A stretch of DNA of 64,000 nucleotides from an uncultured Coriobacteriaceae bacterium (GCA_902786015.1 CADAAU010000003.1:62001-126000); one strand, 5' to 3'. Shown: positions 1 through 8,570, counted from the first letter of the stretch. Notes: generated by a model not told the origin, from the sequence alone. Made by a program: numbers and translations.

Positions 1-2
1 AA

Positions 3-662
3 ATCCATCAGGTTGTGTTTTCGCCCGACGGTCGACGCGTGGTGGGCTATCTTGTCCGCCGGCCCGATGCGGTTGGCATGATTCGTCGCGATGACGTGTT
101 TGTCGCGCTCGATTCCTGCGTTGCAAACGATGTGGGCCTTGTGGTTGCGGGTAAGGACGGGCTCGATGATGCGGCTCGCGAACGCCTGCAGCTTGATTGG
201 GATGCCTGCATCATATGGTGCGGCATGGATGCTCGGACGAGCGACGGCAAGGAGTTGGGGTGGGTCTCGGACGTTGAGTTTTATCCGAAATCCGGCAAGG
301 TCTCCAAGTTCTTTATCGGCGACGGATCAGTAGCTAAGTCGCTGGTGGGGAACGTGGTTATCCCGGGTGAACTCTTGCGCGGATACAAGGATGGATACTT
401 GGTGGTCGATCCCAAGGCAGCGTATCTTGAGCTGGACGGGGGACTTGCCGCAAAGGCTGGCGAGGGATACGCGCGGGCACAGTACGAAGGCAAGCAAGCG
501 GCCAAAAAGGTCGGAAAGGCTGCTGGGTCCGCCGTCGAGAAGGGCGCCTATGGCCTCGGCAGCATGCTGGGCAAGGCAAAGAAGAAAAGCAAGAAGCGGG
601 TCGGCAGCACAAAGGGAATGTTTGGCGCCTTTATGGACGAGTACAAGAAGGCCAGCAAATAG
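3..662 (+). CDS. PRC-barrel-like domain protein, 5' end cut by the window edge
   Basis: The reading frame is open to the window edge. A GTG at position 15 could start it, but residues encoded upstream (IHQVV) continue a typical PRC-barrel strand followed by FSPDGRRVVGYLVRRPD, so the gene most likely begins outside the window. The visible part has two PRC-barrel-like β-rich segments (first ~50 residues; ELGWVSDVEFYPKSGKV around residue 80), then a C-terminal tail very rich in Ala, Gly and Lys, ending in a basic stretch (KAKKKSKKRVGS). The tail looks disordered or nucleic-acid/membrane-surface binding. PRC barrels occur in RNA-processing and photosystem proteins, and many actinobacterial copies have no known function. 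No function is assigned. It is the last gene before the tRNA-Ser repeat region. Confidence 0.6.
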   Translation: MHQVVFSPDGRRVVGYLVRRPDAVGMIRRDDVFVALDSCVANDVGLVVAGKDGLDDAARERLQLDWDACIIWCGMDARTSDGKELGWVSDVEFYPKSGKVSKFFIGDGSVAKSLVGNVVIPGELLRGYKDGYLVVDPKAAYLELDGGLAAKAGEGYARAQYEGKQAAKKVGKAAGSAVEKGAYGLGSMLGKAKKKSKKRVGSTKGMFGAFMDEYKKASK

Positions 663-670
663 CGTTGTCA

Positions 671-1114
671 CCTTTCGGTTCGAATCCCTTCATCCCTCCG
701 GTAATAAAAAACCACTTGGAGCTTGTGTCCAAGTGGCAAGGTTTTAATGGCGGAGGGGGCGGGATTCCCGCGCCGCGCTCCCGCGCGACGCTCCTGGACC
801 TCGTCGCGTTCGCTCCTCGGCCCGCAACGCTGGCGCGTTGCGACCTTTCGGTTCGAATCCCTTCATCCCTCCGGTAAGAAAAACCACTTGGAGCACTTGT
901 CCAAGTGGCTATGGTATTTATGGCGGAGGGGGCGGGATTCCCGCGCCGCGCTCCCGCGCGACGCTCCTGGGCCTCGTCGCGTTCGCTCCTCGGCCCGCAA
1001 CGCTGGCGCGTTGCGACCTTTCGGTTCGAATCCCTTCATCCGTCCGGTAATAAAAAACCACTTGGAGCACTTGTCCAAGTGGCTATGGTATTTATGGCGG
1101 AGGGGGCGGGATTC
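671..1114. repeat. 173-bp tandem repeat (2.6 copies) carrying tRNA-Ser 3' ends and terminators
   Basis: The segment beginning CCTTTCGGTTCGAATCCC starts at 671, 844 and 1017, a period of exactly 173 bp. Copies differ at only a few bases, for example GGTAATAAAAAA versus GGTAAGAAAAA, and ATCCCTCCGG versus ATCCGTCCGG. Each copy carries a hairpin with arms CCACTTGG/CCAAGTGG (712-736, 884-908, 1058-1082). Each then has TGGCGGAGGGGGCGGGATTC, the reverse complement of the last 20 nt of the adjacent tRNA-Ser including CCA. The third copy runs into the intact tRNA gene at 1114. Within a unit, GGGATTC near one end can pair with GAATCCC at the other, so the unit can fold back on itself. No protein is supported here. 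Confidence 0.85.
1046..1082 (-). terminator. Rho-independent terminator of tRNA-Ser
   Basis: On the minus strand, directly after the tRNA, arms CCACTTGG (1082-1075) and CCAAGTGG (1065-1058) form an 8-bp stem with a 9-nt loop, followed by TTTTTTA. Diverged copies lie at 884-908 and 712-736 as part of the tandem repeat. Confidence 0.8.
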
Positions 1115-1182
1115 GAACCCGCGAGACCTTTCGGCCCGGCGGTTTTCAAGACCGCTGCATTCAACCACTCTGCCACCCCTCC
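1095..1182 (-). tRNA. tRNA-Ser (anticodon UGA)
   Basis: The minus strand reads GGAGGGG at the 5' acceptor end (1182-1176) and CCCCTCC + G + encoded CCA at the 3' end (1105-1095). The anticodon stem-loop is GCGGT-CTTGAAA-ACCGC, giving anticodon TGA. The T-arm is GCGGG-TTCGAAT-CCCGC. A long variable arm (GCCGGGCCGAAAGGTCTC region) is present, as expected for a class II serine tRNA. All acceptor, anticodon and T-stem pairs are intact. Confidence 0.95.
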
Positions 1183-1197
1183 GTGAGGTGCATACCT

Positions 1198-1226
1198 ATT
1201 ATAATACGAGTCGGAAGTTGCGTCAC
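1198..1226 (-). promoter_or_regulatory. Probable tRNA-Ser promoter, overlapping the hpt promoter region
   Basis: The minus strand has GTGACG (1226-1221), a 17-nt spacer and TATAAT (1203-1198), ending about 16 nt before the tRNA 5' end. The same A/T-rich palindrome reads TATAAT at 1200-1205 on the plus strand and could serve hpt in the other direction, but no good plus-strand -35 is visible. Confidence 0.6.
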
Positions 1227-1246
1227 GCTCAATGAGAGGAGCCCTC

Positions 1247-1798
1247 ATGCAAGGTTCATTGCATCCCGACATCGAATCCGTCTTGTTGTCACAAAAAGAC
1301 ATCGAAGTCATTGTCGAAAAGATGGGTCGACAGATTACGGAGGACTATGCCGGAAAGAATCCCCTCATTGTAACCGTGCTGCGCGGCGCGTTCGTATTTA
1401 CGGCCGACCTGCTGCGTAAGGTGGAGATACCATGTGCGGTGGACTTCATGGCCGTGTCGAGCTACGGCGACGGCGTAAAGAGCTCGGGTGTGGTCCGCAT
1501 CGTCAAGGACCTCGACACAAAGATTGAGGGACGCCATGTCATCATTGCCGAAGACATTCTCGACTCTGGCTTGACGCTCTCGTATCTTATGGATTTGTTT
1601 GCGGCGCGCAATCCCGCGTCAATTGAGGTTGCGGCCTTTGCGGTAAAGGATATTCCAGGCAAGACCCCAAAGATTGAGCCGCGCTACGTGGGTGCCCATG
1701 TGCCCAATGAGTTTATCGTCGGGTACGGGTTGGATTATGCCGAGCGTTACCGCAACCTTCCGTACGTGGGAATCCTTAAGCCCGAGGTGTATTCGTAG
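1247..1798 (+). CDS. hpt: Hypoxanthine phosphoribosyltransferase
   Basis: Purine salvage enzyme that converts hypoxanthine or guanine plus PRPP into IMP or GMP. The 183-residue protein has the family length. It carries the PRPP-binding loop IIAEDILDSGLTL (the canonical EDIIDTG has Ser for Thr here), the early LRGAFVF loop, the SYGDG flexible loop, and a C-terminal VGYGLDYAERYRNLPYVG that matches HPRT well. The ATG at 1247 is preferred to the in-frame ATG at 1232 because AGAGGAG lies 5-7 nt before it, and the upstream codons would be part of that ribosome-binding site. It is followed by ftsH, an order (hpt-ftsH, often with tilS) that is common in Gram-positives. tilS is not directly upstream here. 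Confidence 0.93.
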   Translation: MQGSLHPDIESVLLSQKDIEVIVEKMGRQITEDYAGKNPLIVTVLRGAFVFTADLLRKVEIPCAVDFMAVSSYGDGVKSSGVVRIVKDLDTKIEGRHVIIAEDILDSGLTLSYLMDLFAARNPASIEVAAFAVKDIPGKTPKIEPRYVGAHVPNEFIVGYGLDYAERYRNLPYVGILKPEVYS

Positions 1799-1810
1799 CC
1801 GAGCTGTGTT

Positions 1811-1843
1811 CTCAAGCGATGGGGAGTATCCCCATCGCTTGAG
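1811..1843. repeat. Palindromic repeat, family A, copy 1
   Basis: A perfect 15-bp inverted repeat, CTCAAGCGATGGGGA / TCCCCATCGCTTGAG, with a 3-nt loop sits 12 nt after the hpt stop. There is no U-tract on either side, so it is not a classic terminator. The same core recurs at 17230-17285 and 57530-57588. Confidence 0.85.
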
Positions 1844-1912
1844 ACGGCCTGCTGCCGGGTGCGAACAGTAACGCGTTGTCTGCAAAGATGTGCACGACTC
1901 TGGTATGGAGCG

Positions 1913-1940
1913 TTTGTGATGTGCGACAAATGGGTACAAT
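1913..1940 (+). promoter_or_regulatory. Possible ftsH promoter
   Basis: TTTGTG (1913-1918) and TACAAT (1935-1940) are separated by 16 nt and lie about 35 nt before the ftsH start. The -10 is good. The -35 is weak. Confidence 0.4.
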
Positions 1941-1974
1941 AGAGTGTCATATGCCTATTTGACAGGAGTTAGCG

Positions 1975-3870
1975 TTGCCGGAAAACAATCGTCGTACGCC
2001 CGACCCGATGTCACAACGTCGCCGTCGTGGATTCGTGTCCATTATCATCATGGTCGTGTTCCTCGTGTACCTCATCATGTCGAGGGGTGCGCTCTTTGGC
2101 GAGCGTCAGCCCGACGTGATTGCCACGAGCGAGTTCGTTACCGCCGTCAAGGAAGACCGCGTCATCGAGGTTACCTACAAGGTCGAGGACAAGTCGCTCA
2201 AGGGCAAGTACTACAAGGACGCCAGCGCCAAAGAGAAGAACAGCTTCAACGAGTTTCGTTCCAGCTACGTGGGCGAAGACAACCTCGATGAGCTCATGGC
2301 GCGCAATTCCAACATCAAATTCACGGTGGACACCAGTACCAGTGAAATTTGGCAGACGCTGCTCATCTCGGTTCTTCCCACGGTATTGATGATTGCTATC
2401 ATCGTGTACTTCATGAACCAGATGCAGGGGCAAAACGGTCGTGCGCTCAACTTTGGTCGCACCAAGGCAAAGACGGACGAGGGCAATCGTCCCGACGTCA
2501 AGTTCAAGGACGTGGCCGGCATCGACGAGGTCGTCGAGGAGCTCAAAGAGGTTCGCGACTTTCTTGCCGAGCCCGAGCGGTTCCAAAAGATGGGCGCAAA
2601 GATTCCTCGCGGCGTACTGCTCATGGGCCCTCCAGGCACCGGCAAGACGCTTCTGGCAAAGGCCGTTGCAGGCGAGGCGGGCGTACCGTTCTTCTCGATT
2701 TCCGGCTCGGACTTCGTCGAGATGTTCGTGGGCGTGGGCGCCTCTCGCGTGCGTGACCTGTTTAAGCAGGCGAAGGACGCCGCTCCTTCCATAATCTTTA
2801 TCGACGAGATCGACGCGGTGGGTCGTCAGCGTGGTGCGGGTCTGGGAGGCGGACACGACGAACGTGAGCAAACCCTCAACCAGCTCCTCGTCGAGATGGA
2901 CGGCTTTGAGGACAACGCGGCCGTAATCCTGATTGCCGCCACAAACCGTCCCGACATCCTCGATCCGGCCCTTTTGCGTCCGGGGCGCTTTGACCGTCAG
3001 ATCACCGTAGACCGTCCTGACGTCAAGGGTCGCGAGCAGATTCTGCGTGTGCATTCCGAAAACAAACCCTTGGAGCAAGGTATCGACTTCGAGGCGCTTG
3101 CCAAGCTTACGCCGGGCTTTACGGGAGCAGACCTTGCTAACCTCATGAACGAGGCTGCCCTTCTGGCCGCCCGTCGCCACAAGTCCGCCATATCCATGGT
3201 CGAGATAGAAGAAGCCATGGAGCGCGTGGTGGCTGGACCCGAAAAGAAGTCGCGCGTCATGACGGAGCGCGAGCGCCGCACGATCGCCTATCACGAGTGC
3301 GGTCACGCCTTGGTGGGTCACGTGCTCGAGAACTCAGACCCTGTGCACAAGATCAGCATCATCTCGCGCGGCCGGGCGCTGGGCTATACCCTCCAACTTC
3401 CCGAAGAGGACCACTTCCTCGAGACGCGCGACGGCATGCTCGACCAAATTGCGGTGCTCCTGGGAGGCCGCACGGCAGAGGAGCTCTTCTGCGACGACAT
3501 CACCACCGGCGCGAGCAACGACCTCGAGCGTGCTACGAAGATTGCGCGCGAGATGGTCACGCGCTACGGCATGAGCGAAGAGCTGGGCGCGCAGGTGTTT
3601 GGCGAGGCTCAGCACGAGGTCTTCTTGGGCCGCGACTGGGCCAACCACAACGACCTTGCGGTCGAGACGGCCAAGCGCATTGACGACGAGGTCGAGCGCA
3701 TCATGCGAGAAGGCCATACGAGGGCACGCACCGTCCTCGACGAGCGCCGTCCGCAGATGGAGACCATGGCCACCGTCCTGCTTGAGCGCGAGACCGTGGA
3801 GGGCGAGGTCGTACAGGCACTGCTCGACGACAGGTGGGATGAGTACTTGTCGACGCATGCCGACGTATAA
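1975..3870 (+). CDS. ftsH: ATP-dependent zinc metalloprotease FtsH
   Basis: Membrane-bound AAA+ protease that extracts and degrades misfolded or regulatory membrane and cytosolic proteins, acting as a hexamer at the inner face of the membrane. The 631-residue protein has TM1 (~19-36), an external domain, TM2 (~128-147), Walker A GPPGTGKT (218-225), Walker B FIDEID, the second region of homology with [19 protein letters not shown], and the zinc site HECGH (440-444). The start is TTG at 1975 with AGGAG about 7 nt upstream. The next in-frame ATG (2008) has no comparable site, and the basic residues between the two fit an inside-positive leader. The C-terminal region is complete. Confidence 0.96.
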   Translation: MPENNRRTPDPMSQRRRRGFVSIIIMVVFLVYLIMSRGALFGERQPDVIATSEFVTAVKEDRVIEVTYKVEDKSLKGKYYKDASAKEKNSFNEFRSSYVGEDNLDELMARNSNIKFTVDTSTSEIWQTLLISVLPTVLMIAIIVYFMNQMQGQNGRALNFGRTKAKTDEGNRPDVKFKDVAGIDEVVEELKEVRDFLAEPERFQKMGAKIPRGVLLMGPPGTGKTLLAKAVAGEAGVPFFSISGSDFVEMFVGVGASRVRDLFKQAKDAAPSIIFIDEIDAVGRQRGAGLGGGHDEREQTLNQLLVEMDGFEDNAAVILIAATNRPDILDPALLRPGRFDRQITVDRPDVKGREQILRVHSENKPLEQGIDFEALAKLTPGFTGADLANLMNEAALLAARRHKSAISMVEIEEAMERVVAGPEKKSRVMTERERRTIAYHECGHALVGHVLENSDPVHKISIISRGRALGYTLQLPEEDHFLETRDGMLDQIAVLLGGRTAEELFCDDITTGASNDLERATKIAREMVTRYGMSEELGAQVFGEAQHEVFLGRDWANHNDLAVETAKRIDDEVERIMREGHTRARTVLDERRPQMETMATVLLERETVEGEVVQALLDDRWDEYLSTHADV

Positions 3871-3954
3871 CACGGATGCTCTGTGGAGACACGTTCCACA
3901 GGTTCCAATCTGGTAACATTGCTAGTTCACGGAGAGACCGAAACGGAGTACATC

Positions 3955-4104
3955 ATGAACAATCGCACCAACAAGTTCCTCTCGCTTCTACTGGCTATCA
4001 CCTTGGTGTTTGCCTCGCTCGGACTTGCTGCCTGTGGTGGGCAGCAGAAGCAGGAGCAGGACAACTGCTATGGCGAGGACATGCCCGTCATCAACGACAA
4101 CTAA
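3955..4104 (+). CDS. Small lipoprotein at the head of the dlt operon
   Basis: A 49-residue protein with a basic N-terminus, a hydrophobic core (FLSLLLAITLVFASLG) and a lipobox LAAC, followed by a short polar tail (GGQQKQEQDNCYGEDMPVINDN, in two pieces: a Gln/Glu-rich part and an acidic part). It would be lipidated and leave about 25 residues outside the membrane. The ATG at 3955 has GGAG 6-9 nt upstream. It ends 15 nt before dltA, so it is probably cotranscribed with it. In Firmicutes the small membrane peptide DltX often occupies this position, but this protein has no FIYN-type C-terminus and a separate DltX candidate lies after dltD. Its role is unknown. Confidence 0.75.
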   Translation: MNNRTNKFLSLLLAITLVFASLGLAACGGQQKQEQDNCYGEDMPVINDN

Positions 4105-4119
4105 GACGAGGTTCAGCGC

Positions 4120-5688
4120 ATGTTTGGCAGCGAGCTTATCGACGCAATTGACGTTCAAGGGCAAACAAATCCCGACCGCGTGGTGTTTTGCAACACGCGC
4201 GGCGAACGAATGACCTACGCCGAGCTTCGTGCTCGCTCCAACGCGTTTGCCTTGTGGCTTTCTACGTCTTCGGGCGTAGAAGCCGGGTGTCCCATTGTAT
4301 TGTTTGGCCACAAGTCGCCCTACATGCTTGCATGCATGCTCGGCAGCGTCAAGGCCGGACATCCCTACGCACCAGTTGACACGGTGTATCCGCCCGAGCG
4401 CGTGGCCCGAATCGTACAACAGACAGGCAATACGCTGGTAGTGGACACCACGTCAAATAAACTGTCAGACGAGGCCTGCGGCACTGCTCGCAGGCTCTCC
4501 CTCGCCGAGCTTGAGGACGTTTGCGCACAGAGCGTGAGCGACGAGCAGCTTGCGGCCCTGCCGGGTACCGATCCTACCAAGACGTTCTATATCCTCTTTA
4601 CCTCGGGTTCGACGGGAGACCCCAAGGGAGTCGAGATTCTGACGCAATGCGTGGACGAGTTTTCGCGTTGGATGATGAGCGACTACGTGTTCGAGGAAGA
4701 CGGGGTTCGCACCTGGTTCAATCGCACGCCCTATACCTTTGACGTGAGCATTACCGACCTTGTGTGTGGCACAACCCGTGGAGACACCACCTTCGCACTC
4801 GAGGAAGAAGCGGATGGAAGCCTGAGCAAGACCTTTGAGGCGCTCGCTACCTGCGGCGCGACCGACTGGGTCTCCACGCCCTCGTTCGTAGAACAGTGCC
4901 TCGCCGACGAGACGTACAACGCGCAGCTCATGCCACGGCTAAGGCGCATGCTGCTGGCTGGCGAGACGCTACGTCCGGCAACGGTTCGCGAGGTAAAGAA
5001 CCGCTTCCCCGGCATTCACGTATACAACGGCTATGGTCCGACGGAATCGACCGACCTCATTACACTCTGCGAGATAACCGACCAGATGCTTGCCGACGAT
5101 GTGGCCCTGCCCATAGGCTATGCAAAGAAGTGGTCGAATCTTGTTGTCTTGGACCCCGAAACGCTCGAGCAGGTACCCGACGGCCAGCCGGGAGAGCTCT
5201 TTGTAGCAGGAAATACCGTTGCCAAGGGTTACTACGGACGACCAGACCTCTCGGCGACAGCGTTCGGGCTTTGTCCCGAGCCCCTTGCCCAGGGCATGCG
5301 CTCGTATCGGACAGGCGACGAGGTAACACGCGAGTCGGATGGCCTCTTCTACTTCCACGGCAGGCTTGACCTGCAGGTAAAGCTTCATGGGTATCGTATC
5401 GAGCTGGGTGATATCGAGGCATCCCTGTGTGCCACGGAACTCGTGCACATGGCCTGCGTCCTGCCGGTCGTGCGTGACGGGGCGATTCACCACCTCAACG
5501 CCTTCGTGGTGCCGACGACGGAGGTCGCAGAGCGTGGCCTCAAGCTCACCAGGCGCATAAAGGCGCAGGTACGTGATGTCCTACCTTCGTACATGATTCC
5601 GCGTACGTTCAAATACCTCGACGAGATGCCGCTCAACGCAAGTGGCAAGGCAGACCGCAAGGCACTTGCCGAGCTTATTGACGCATAG
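4120..5688 (+). CDS. dltA: D-alanine--D-alanyl carrier protein ligase DltA
   Basis: Activates D-alanine with ATP and loads it onto the phosphopantetheine arm of DltC, the first step of D-alanylation of teichoic or lipoteichoic acids. The 522-residue protein is a complete ANL-family adenylation enzyme: the P-loop TSGSTGDPKGVE (~163-174), VYNGYGPTE, the hinge YRTGDEV and the C-terminal catalytic lysine in NASGKADRK. GAGG about 9 nt before the ATG supports the start. It is followed after 8 nt by dltB, so the genes are clearly cotranscribed. D-alanylation lowers the negative charge of the envelope and raises resistance to cationic peptides. Confidence 0.95.
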   Translation: MFGSELIDAIDVQGQTNPDRVVFCNTRGERMTYAELRARSNAFALWLSTSSGVEAGCPIVLFGHKSPYMLACMLGSVKAGHPYAPVDTVYPPERVARIVQQTGNTLVVDTTSNKLSDEACGTARRLSLAELEDVCAQSVSDEQLAALPGTDPTKTFYILFTSGSTGDPKGVEILTQCVDEFSRWMMSDYVFEEDGVRTWFNRTPYTFDVSITDLVCGTTRGDTTFALEEEADGSLSKTFEALATCGATDWVSTPSFVEQCLADETYNAQLMPRLRRMLLAGETLRPATVREVKNRFPGIHVYNGYGPTESTDLITLCEITDQMLADDVALPIGYAKKWSNLVVLDPETLEQVPDGQPGELFVAGNTVAKGYYGRPDLSATAFGLCPEPLAQGMRSYRTGDEVTRESDGLFYFHGRLDLQVKLHGYRIELGDIEASLCATELVHMACVLPVVRDGAIHHLNAFVVPTTEVAERGLKLTRRIKAQVRDVLPSYMIPRTFKYLDEMPLNASGKADRKALAELIDA

Positions 5689-5696
5689 GCAGCACC

Positions 5697-6863
5697 ATGG
5701 AATTCTTTGCTGAGCCAGCGTTCTTTGCGCTCTGTGTGCCCATCGTCGCGGTAGCAATAGTACTTGGCGTGCTCGAACGGTCTCTGGGGCGCTATTCGCT
5801 CGTGGCCTCGGTCGCCATGCTCTTCCTCATGTTCTTCCGGACGCCTGGAACGCTCATATACGCGGCCGTTTACCTCGTGGTGTCGGCCGTGCTATATCGC
5901 ATGGTGCTCAATCTGTTTGCAACAAAGAACCCCCATGCGGTCGCCCAATATCGTGTGGCTCTTGCGCTTCAACTGCTTCCGCTCGTTGCCTACAAGGTGG
6001 GAGTTCTTGTTACGACCGACTTCCCCGGCTTCCTTGGTATCTCCTACATCACCTTTAAGTCAGTTCAGGTGCTCATCGAGACGCGGGATGGCCTGATTAC
6101 CGACATGACAACCTTGGAGTACCTGGGGTTCTTGAGCTTCTTTCCCACGTTTACGTCGGGTCCAATTCTGCGCAGCCGGACATTCGTAGAGAATGTTCGT
6201 ACGCCTCTTGGCCGCGATGGATACCTCGATCGTTTGTATCGTGGCATCGGCTGGTTTGTGCTCGGCGTCCTCTACAAGTTCGTGGGGGCCGCCCTGGCCC
6301 AGTGGTTCATGTGGTTCGTTCCGGCCTATGTGGGACAGGGTGCCTTTGGGTGGCTAATTACGGTGTTTGGCTACGGCCTGTACCTGTTCTTTGACTTTGC
6401 TGGATATTCCGACATGGCCATGGGGCTTGGTCTTGCCCTGGGCATCGAGGTGCCGCGCAACTTTAGGGCGCCCTTCGTCGCCGTAGACATCAAGGAGTTC
6501 TGGGATCGTTGGCACATGTCGCTTTCTACATGGCTCCGCGACTTCGTGTTTATGCGGTTCTCTGCGTTTGCGCTGGGCCGCAAGCTGTTTAAGTCTCGAC
6601 TTACCTGTGCGTGCCTTGGGTTCATGCTCAACATGGTCCTCATGGGCGCATGGCACGGCCTGACGCCGGATTATTTGGTGTATGGCCTCTACCACGGTCT
6701 TTTGTTGGCTGGTTGTCACCTCATGCAAAAGAAGTGGAAGTTCTACAAGAAGCATCGTCGCGACCGGTGGTTTAAGGTTGTCTCTTGGGTTTTGACGATG
6801 GTGGCGGTATTCTTTGGATTTGCCCTGTTTGGGGGTTACGTGGTAAGTCCCTTGCTAGGATAG
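5697..6863 (+). CDS. dltB: D-alanyl-lipoteichoic acid acyltransferase DltB (MBOAT)
   Basis: Multi-pass membrane-bound O-acyltransferase that carries the D-alanyl group across the membrane with DltC docked on the cytoplasmic side. The 388-residue protein has about ten hydrophobic segments and the MBOAT hallmarks: KEFWDRWHMSLSTWLRDFVF and the active-site histidine in MGAWHGLTPDYLVYG. The ATG at 5697 has only a weak AGG-type ribosome site 9 nt after the dltA stop, which is consistent with translational coupling. dltC follows after 36 nt. Confidence 0.94.
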   Translation: MEFFAEPAFFALCVPIVAVAIVLGVLERSLGRYSLVASVAMLFLMFFRTPGTLIYAAVYLVVSAVLYRMVLNLFATKNPHAVAQYRVALALQLLPLVAYKVGVLVTTDFPGFLGISYITFKSVQVLIETRDGLITDMTTLEYLGFLSFFPTFTSGPILRSRTFVENVRTPLGRDGYLDRLYRGIGWFVLGVLYKFVGAALAQWFMWFVPAYVGQGAFGWLITVFGYGLYLFFDFAGYSDMAMGLGLALGIEVPRNFRAPFVAVDIKEFWDRWHMSLSTWLRDFVFMRFSAFALGRKLFKSRLTCACLGFMLNMVLMGAWHGLTPDYLVYGLYHGLLLAGCHLMQKKWKFYKKHRRDRWFKVVSWVLTMVAVFFGFALFGGYVVSPLLG

Positions 6864-6899
6864 GTACCACATATACGTTTATGGGGAGAGGAATGACAG

Positions 6900-7139
6900 A
6901 TGGCACAGATTGACGAAAAGATCGTTGACCTTATCGTAGATATCTCTGGTGAGGATGAGGTCGCAGAAGAGCGCGACATCGACCTGTTTGAGGAAGAGAT
7001 TCTGGACTCCATGGCGGCAATCGAGCTGCTCGTGGCCATAAAGGACGAGTTTGGCGTGACCATAGCGCCGACCGAACTCGATCGGTCCGAGATGAACACG
7101 GTCAACAAGGTCATCGCGCGCGTTACCGAGCGACTCTAG
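6900..7139 (+). CDS. dltC: D-alanyl carrier protein DltC
   Basis: A 79-residue acyl-carrier-like protein. Ser37 in the EILDSMAAIELL motif is the expected 4'-phosphopantetheine attachment site, and the protein is highly acidic like other DltC proteins. It shuttles D-alanine from DltA to DltB. GAGAGGA before the ATG gives good spacing. The gene lies between dltB and dltD in the canonical A-B-C-D order. Confidence 0.95.
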   Translation: MAQIDEKIVDLIVDISGEDEVAEERDIDLFEEEILDSMAAIELLVAIKDEFGVTIAPTELDRSEMNTVNKVIARVTERL

Positions 7140-7153
7140 ACTCTGGGAACACT

Positions 7154-8368
7154 GTGAAACCGCGTATCCTACATCAGCGTCTGATTGCTGTTGCGATCGG
7201 TGTGTCGATTGCTGTCCTTGTGGTGGCGGCGACCTGCCTCATGCTGCCGTCACAATCGGCGACCAACAAAAAGATTGATTACGGATACGTGTACTCTGGT
7301 GCGAAGTCGTCGAGTGCTCAGTTCGTTTTGGCAAACATGCGCGACGACTCGCTGCTCATGCTTGGTTCGTCGGAGTTCTCGACGCCGGCGAGCACGGTGG
7401 CACAGGTGCCGGCCCAGGTGTTTGGGACCACAAACTACGGCGTCAAGCCCATGCTGGTGGGCGAGGCGTTCGATCAGGCACTTTGGCACACCATAGCACT
7501 CGGTTCCTTGTCGCGGAGCAAGATACCTCGCAATAAGGTCGTTCTCGTCGTGAGCTTGGGAGAGTATACCGACGGTGGGCTCGACAACGCGTCGTTTAAA
7601 GAGCGATTCTCGTTTTCGCTGTACAGAGGCTTCTGTTCAAATGCAAACATTACGCCGGAAGTGCGCGACTACGTGCGGAGACGCTTGGTGGAGCAGGGAA
7701 TCGACGAGACGACGCTTCGTGCAGCCGAGAGCAGCGACCCCATAGCGGCAATCGACACCACGGTCCTCTCGTTCATGGACGACCTTCGGCTTCGCGGGCA
7801 GCTTGGCGACGTTCGATCGCAGGGAATCCCGATGGCGGAGGGTATGGTAGCCAATCCCAACTGGTACGCACTTCGCCAAGAGGCGTTGCAGGAAGCTATG
7901 AGACGTAGTACCACCAACGAGTGGGGAGCAGAGGACGGATTCTGGACACGCGAACTCGAACCCGCGCTGCCAAAGCTCAAGGATGCACGAGCGGGTGAGA
8001 CCTACACAAAGACACCCGAGTACGAAGACCTCAACATGTTCCTTACGCTGTGCGACTTGACCGGCATCGAGCCGTTGGTAGTTATCGAGCCGTGCATGGG
8101 ACCCTACTACGACTACATTGGGATTACGGCCCAGACTCGCGCGAGTGCCTATCAGCGCATTCGCGACGTCGTGGCGGCGCATCCCACGGCACGTCTCGCG
8201 GACTTCTCGGATCGCGAATACGAGAAGTACTTCCTGTTTGATATCGTTCACTTTGGGTGGACGGGTTGGATAGATGCCGAGCGGGCAATTTACGACTTTG
8301 CGCTCAACAACACGCCTGCTCAACAGAGTTTTACTCTACAGGGCATGACGAGCGGCGTGCTCGGATAA
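7154..8368 (+). CDS. dltD: D-alanyl transfer protein DltD
   Basis: A 404-residue protein with an N-terminal membrane anchor (~10-30) and an extracytoplasmic SGNH-hydrolase-like domain. The nucleophile block LLMLGSSEFS (~70-79) and the C-terminal DIVHFGWTGW (Asp and His) are both intact, so the Ser-His-Asp set is complete. DltD is thought to move D-alanine onto the acceptor polymer outside the membrane. The start is GTG at 7154, preceded by a weak GGGA, 14 nt after dltC. The stop overlaps the strong ribosome site of the next small gene. Confidence 0.92.
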   Translation: MKPRILHQRLIAVAIGVSIAVLVVAATCLMLPSQSATNKKIDYGYVYSGAKSSSAQFVLANMRDDSLLMLGSSEFSTPASTVAQVPAQVFGTTNYGVKPMLVGEAFDQALWHTIALGSLSRSKIPRNKVVLVVSLGEYTDGGLDNASFKERFSFSLYRGFCSNANITPEVRDYVRRRLVEQGIDETTLRAAESSDPIAAIDTTVLSFMDDLRLRGQLGDVRSQGIPMAEGMVANPNWYALRQEALQEAMRRSTTNEWGAEDGFWTRELEPALPKLKDARAGETYTKTPEYEDLNMFLTLCDLTGIEPLVVIEPCMGPYYDYIGITAQTRASAYQRIRDVVAAHPTARLADFSDREYEKYFLFDIVHFGWTGWIDAERAIYDFALNNTPAQQSFTLQGMTSGVLG

Positions 8369-8381
8369 GGAGGCATTGGCG

Positions 8382-8558
8382 ATGGCGAGGCGAAAGAAGA
8401 CGCTTCGAGGCACGTACGATCAATGGCTCGAGGCACATCCGGCAGCTGCCAACGCGATCGTTGGCTGTTCGGTGGCAGCAGCGCTTATAGCGGTCTTTGT
8501 ATTTGTGACATTCTCGGGATTCGGCGGATCAGCTGAATTCATCTACAACCAGTTCTAG
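8382..8558 (+). CDS. dltX: DltX-like small membrane protein
   Basis: A 58-residue protein with a basic N-terminus (MARRKKTLRG), one transmembrane segment (~27-46) and the C-terminus FIYNQF. The DltX family is known for being about 50 residues with a single helix and a conserved FIYN-x-F-like C-terminus that interacts with DltB/DltD. AAGGAGG 7 nt before the ATG at 8382 decides the start over the TTG at 8376. The position after dltD is unusual, because DltX normally precedes dltA. It was found by motif and context only. Confidence 0.75.
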   Translation: MARRKKTLRGTYDQWLEAHPAAANAIVGCSVAAALIAVFVFVTFSGFGGSAEFIYNQF

Positions 8559-8570
8559 GTGGGTGCAAAC

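Noticed and set aside
665..1311. Several overlapping reading frames containing peptides like WRRGRDSNPR
   Set aside because: They are translations of the tRNA-Ser tandem repeat and of the tRNA gene itself; no ribosome sites and no family resemblance.
2011..3321. 436-residue minus-strand frame opposite ftsH
   Set aside because: Complement of a conserved gene with strong codon bias; no recognised motif or ribosome site.
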